A stretch of DNA of 42,485 nucleotides, taken from assembly GCA_007375675.1 (NCBI GenBank), contig VMEU01000002.1:1-42485 (forward strand), written 5' to 3'. Source of the DNA: Parcubacteria group bacterium Greene0416_39. GTDB taxonomy: Bacteria > Patescibacteriota > Minisyncoccia > Minisyncoccales > UBA10102. Made by a program: the position numbers and the translations under genes. A model generated the notes under the pieces. It worked only from the letters and a program-made list of their open reading frames with translations. It had not been told where the DNA came from and made no database searches. Positions 39,714-42,485 of the stretch are shown piece after piece; the first letter of the stretch is position 1, and each line of letters opens with the position of its first letter.

Positions 39714-42485
39714 ATGAATACAGAAGAACCAAAATACATTTCGCTTCAAGAGGCAACGCAATTCTGCAATTACTCGCAAGAGTATTTGAGTTTGCGTGCA
39801 AGGAGCGGAAAATTGCGCGCAGTAAAAATAGGCCGCAATTGGGTCACCACGAAAGAGTGGTTGGAAGAGTATGTTGGTGGAACAAAAAAACTCCGTCCTC
39901 CTGAAAATCTTCCAATGGAGGAAGAAGAAGTTTTTTCAGAACCGTCTCAATGGCTTCCCATATTGGAGAAAGTAGGAGCTTTTGCTCTTGCGAGTCTCGC
40001 AGTTGTATTTTTTGCTACAGGAGGAATTGCATTTGGCAAAGACGGATTTTTCGAAACAACGTATCGGATAAACGGCCTTGCCCAAAGCTTTGGAAAAGGA
40101 TTTGACGTTGGAGCTGCATCTGTGGGTGATGGCGTAAAAGAGTATGCGGGGTGGCTCGGAGAAAATATTTCTGCGCTCAATAAAAAAGTTGAGCAAGAAC
40201 TGAAACAGAATTTCAATACTGTGGCGCGAGGATATGAAGAACTAGATGAAGGATTTTTTGAAACAACGTATCGGATGAATGTTCTTGCGCAGGAATTTGG
40301 CACAGGGTTTGATATGGGATTGCAGGCAGCACAAAAAGGGTTGGTGCAAGGATATGAAGAGCTAAAAGGAGAGTTTGAGACGGGGCTTGGCATTGCAAAA
40401 AAGACTATTCCAGAAAATTTGCAACATGCGCAAAAAAATTTGGCGCAAAAATACGAGGACCTGAATGACAGTATCAGGGATACATATTCAAGCATTCAAA
40501 AAGGGGTTAGCATAGTGGCGTTTCGTGCGGATACAACTGTACAAGAATTTGGGCAAGGGTTTGATGTTGGGGTTAGTATTGTTGTTCAAGACTTTCAAGA
40601 CGCATTTGGCTCTGGCCTTCAATTCTCAGCAGCTGTTGGAGATGGGGCAAAAGGATATGGAAGCTGGTTTAAAGAAAACATTACAGAGAGTGGCAGGGCT
40701 ATCAAGCATACATATGTAAACCTGCAAAAAGGAGTGACGAGGGCAGCAAAGAACGTGGCTGAACTTCTCACAAAAGAAGAATTCGTCGAGCCTGAACGGC
40801 CTATTGTGGTTTTGGAGGAAGAAAAGAAAACAGAAACGCCCTTGCTCGTGCGAGAGATTGAAGTCTCGCGTGTCACAAGAATTGAGCCGGTGCGCGAGAT
40901 TGTGCGGGAAGTGGTAGTTGCAGACAATGTTCAGCTCGTAGCTGATATGCAAGAAGATCTTCAAGATGTGCTTGCCTGGAGAGGCGCCTTGAGAGGAGAG
41001 ATTGAAAGTCTTAAACAGATCACTGCAAAACTTCAGTCAACTCCTCCTTCTTCTTCTGGAGTGAGCGCGCCAATCTACATTAGCTCGGGAGGTCTTCAGG
41101 TTGGTGGCAATGGCACGTTTTCTTCTTTAGGAGTTTCAGGATTCGCGAGCGTAGACAGTTTGTCAATTGGGAGGTCTGCAACAATCAGCCAAAACCTTAT
41201 TGTCGGCGCAGCCACTTCTGTAGTAGAAACCCTTGCAAACCCTGGTTTTCTTATAAATGGAGACGACCTCTTTGTTGCCGGATCCGCAGGCATTAAAGGC
41301 AACATCTACACAGACGGCACTCTTATTGTAGGAGGAGGAACCACCATATATGGAGACAACTCTATCACCATTGCAAACGCAGGAACGTTAACCGTCACCG
41401 ACGGTACCAACACCCTGTTCTCTGTGGTAGACAACGGAACAACTGGAACGGTTAGTGTCACAGGCAGTTTAGACCTGAACAACACCACAACCACAGCAAT
41501 TTCTGCAAACGCAAACGCAAAAATATTGAACATTCAGGGAACGTTTATTGAAGCAGCATCTGGAGTTCACGCAAGAATGGCAGGCCTTGAAATTACTCCA
41601 CCCACCATTACCGCGGGAGTAGCAACCGTAACAGACACCGCTTCCTTATATATATCAGCCGCACCGACCGCAACAGTAACAGGCGCCAACTACGCTTTGT
41701 GGGTAGATGCAGGCACTACAAGGTTAGATGGAAATGTAGGCATCGGGACTGCAACTCCCTTAACGGCATTGCATATTAGTTCTACCGACGGTCTTATTAT
41801 CCCGGTTGGGACCACAGGGCAAAGGCCTGGTACTGCCACCACCGGTACCATTAGATATAATGCCACCACCTCGCAATTTGAAGGTTTCGGCACTGCGAGC
41901 TGGGGTTCTTTGGGCGGTCTTATTGACGTAGACCAAGATACCTATATTAGCGCTGAAACCAGCCCAGGCGCAGATAACGATGAATTGAGGTTTTTTACCG
42001 CGGGCACTGAAAGAATGCGAATTCTTATCACCGGCAACGTTGGCGTTGGCAATACAGCCTCCACAGCGTTGCTTGATGTGAACAACACAACAACCATAAC
42101 CATTACTGCAGCAGCAAACGCCAGAGTTCTCAACGTGCAGGGAGCATTCACAGAAGCAGCATCTGGAGTTCACGCAAGAATTGCAGGCTTTGAAATCACT
42201 CCGCCCACCATTACCGCGGGAGTAGCAACCGTAACAGACACCGCTTCCTTATATATATCAGCCGCACCCACCGCAACAGTAACAGGCGCCAACTACGCTT
42301 TGTGGGTAGACGCAGGTGCAAGCAAGTTTGACGGAGCCATTACTGCAGATGGATTGATCATAGGCACAGGCGGTCTCACTCTCACTGGAGCAACAGCCAT
42401 TGCCATTGGCAACAACTTGAGCACAGTAGCCATAGACTCTTCTGACTGGGATATTACTGCCACAGGAGTCATGACAGGCATTGGA
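39714..42485 (+). CDS. Giant surface protein with N-terminal helix-turn-helix, 3' end beyond the window
   Basis: 924 codons without a stop, running off the right edge. Residues 1-55: excisionase/MerR-type helix-turn-helix (KYISLQEATQFCNYSQEYL, then KLRAVKIGRNWVTTKEWLEEY). Residues 87-107: one membrane helix (VGAFALASLAVVFFATGGIAF). Residues 110-290: three copies of a helical unit (GFFETTYRxNxLAQxFGxGFDxG at about 111 and 179; a weaker one near 270). Residues about 375-405: charged VREIEVSRVTRIEPVREIV. From about 455: Thr/Gly/Ala/Asn-rich beta-repeats with VGIGTATPLTALHIS and YISAETSPGADNDELRFF, as in phage tail-fibre/endosialidase-chaperone-type adhesins. Expected topology: HTH in the cytoplasm, repeats outside. 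No SD; ATG 6 nt after a -10-like box. Confidence 0.85.
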   Translation, partial: MNTEEPKYISLQEATQFCNYSQEYLSLRARSGKLRAVKIGRNWVTTKEWLEEYVGGTKKLRPPENLPMEEEEVFSEPSQWLPILEKVGAFALASLAVVFFATGGIAFGKDGFFETTYRINGLAQSFGKGFDVGAASVGDGVKEYAGWLGENISALNKKVEQELKQNFNTVARGYEELDEGFFETTYRMNVLAQEFGTGFDMGLQAAQKGLVQGYEELKGEFETGLGIAKKTIPENLQHAQKNLAQKYEDLNDSIRDTYSSIQKGVSIVAFRADTTVQEFGQGFDVGVSIVVQDFQDAFGSGLQFSAAVGDGAKGYGSWFKENITESGRAIKHTYVNLQKGVTRAAKNVAELLTKEEFVEPERPIVVLEEEKKTETPLLVREIEVSRVTRIEPVREIVREVVVADNVQLVADMQEDLQDVLAWRGALRGEIESLKQITAKLQSTPPSSSGVSAPIYISSGGLQVGGNGTFSSLGVSGFASVDSLSIGRSATISQNLIVGAATSVVETLANPGFLINGDDLFVAGSAGIKGNIYTDGTLIVGGGTTIYGDNSITIANAGTLTVTDGTNTLFSVVDNGTTGTVSVTGSLDLNNTTTTAISANANAKILNIQGTFIEAASGVHARMAGLEITPPTITAGVATVTDTASLYISAAPTATVTGANYALWVDAGTTRLDGNVGIGTATPLTALHISSTDGLIIPVGTTGQRPGTATTGTIRYNATTSQFEGFGTASWGSLGGLIDVDQDTYISAETSPGADNDELRFFTAGTERMRILITGNVGVGNTASTALLDVNNTTTITITAAANARVLNVQGAFTEAASGVHARIAGFEITPPTITAGVATVTDTASLYISAAPTATVTGANYALWVDAGASKFDGAITADGLIIGTGGLTLTGATAIAIGNNLSTVAIDSSDWDITATGVMTGIG
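41550..41714 (+). repeat. Surface-protein repeat, copy 1
   Basis: 165 nt (55 codons) that recur at 42153-42317, exactly 603 nt (201 codons) later, with 7 differences counted by eye, mostly synonymous. Encodes EAASGVHAR ... YALWVDAG. Confidence 0.9.
42153..42317 (+). repeat. Surface-protein repeat, copy 2
   Basis: Partner of 41550-41714; the middle from the second ccc-acc-att codons to gcc-gca-cc is identical. The flanking module (LDLNNTTTTAISANANA against LDVNNTTTITITAAANA) is also related at protein level. Confidence 0.9.

Noticed and set aside
41550-42317. CRISPR-like repeat
   Set aside because: Two long in-frame protein-coding repeats, no short repeat/spacer pattern.
39714-42485. Several minus-strand reading frames and a plus-strand frame at 40525-40719
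   Set aside because: They are shadows of the long open surface-protein frame, which has strong repeat structure and no stop.

Overview
The window reads as a chromosomal piece of a small-genome bacterium of the Candidate Phyla Radiation (Patescibacteria, most like Parcubacteria). This is an inference from style, not from a marker tree. Genes are tightly packed and often overlap by 4 nt. Several housekeeping proteins are shortened (Mfd, Pth, LeuRS, a FtsZ without tail, a MutY without iron-sulfur cysteines). Palindromic or AT-rich sequence is inserted in frame in conserved genes. Many core genes have a -10 box only 5-10 nt before the start codon and no Shine-Dalgarno (SD) sequence. The right edge holds the start of a giant repetitive surface protein.

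Layout. 1-8300: 3' end of a TatD nuclease, an orphan gene, a MutY-like glycosylase, a small zinc-knuckle protein, leuS, glmS, yvcK and a DOMON-like orphan. 8360-10862: a GT2 glycosyltransferase divergent from a sugar kinase (APH/NahK/AmgK-like) plus sugar-1-phosphate nucleotidyltransferase pair. 11063-14251: tsaC, glyA, folD and a PAP2 phosphatase, a one-carbon/tRNA-modification operon. 14343-20742 (minus strand): mfd-like helicase, topA interrupted by a 500-residue intein, tRNA-Leu(CAA), and a free-standing LAGLIDADG gene starting 4 nt after the tRNA. 21012-25701: orphan cassette, pth divergent from lepB, hisS, HIT protein, bS21-like protein, yqeY, and a HigB/HigA-like toxin-antitoxin pair lying between two copies of the yqeY 3' end. 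25799-39341: secreted orphan, then ybeY, ftsA, ftsZ, comEC, cysteine desulfurase, HtrA protease, clpB, ligA, a REP-type Y1 transposase and a rodA/ftsW gene. 39342-39713 is a regulatory region full of palindromes. 39714 to the end is an open reading frame of at least 924 codons with an N-terminal helix-turn-helix, one membrane segment and repeated extracellular modules.

Two kinds of gene appear to coexist. Core genes are run together or begin almost at their own -10 box. A handful of orphan genes (460-1026, 2040-2321, 8364-9071, 21012-21485, 25799-26308) carry good SD sequences; several also have consensus -35/-10 promoters and private terminators, as expected of self-contained accessory cassettes. 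Mobile sequence is abundant: an intein, a homing endonuclease at a tRNA, a toxin-antitoxin insertion bounded by a 20-bp direct repeat, a RAYT-like transposase, and families of paired hairpins inside leuS, ligA, ybeY and mfd and single hairpins in yvcK and folD.

Best leads: (1) the HTH-membrane-surface fusion and its nested palindromic promoter region; (2) the toxin-antitoxin module inside a duplicated yqeY end; (3) the in-frame paired-hairpin family with a RAYT-like transposase in the same window; (4) the topA intein two residues before the catalytic tyrosine, next to a tRNA-linked homing endonuclease with a tRNA-end repeat on its far side; (5) a short mfd with a second, diverged copy of its first codons stranded upstream.
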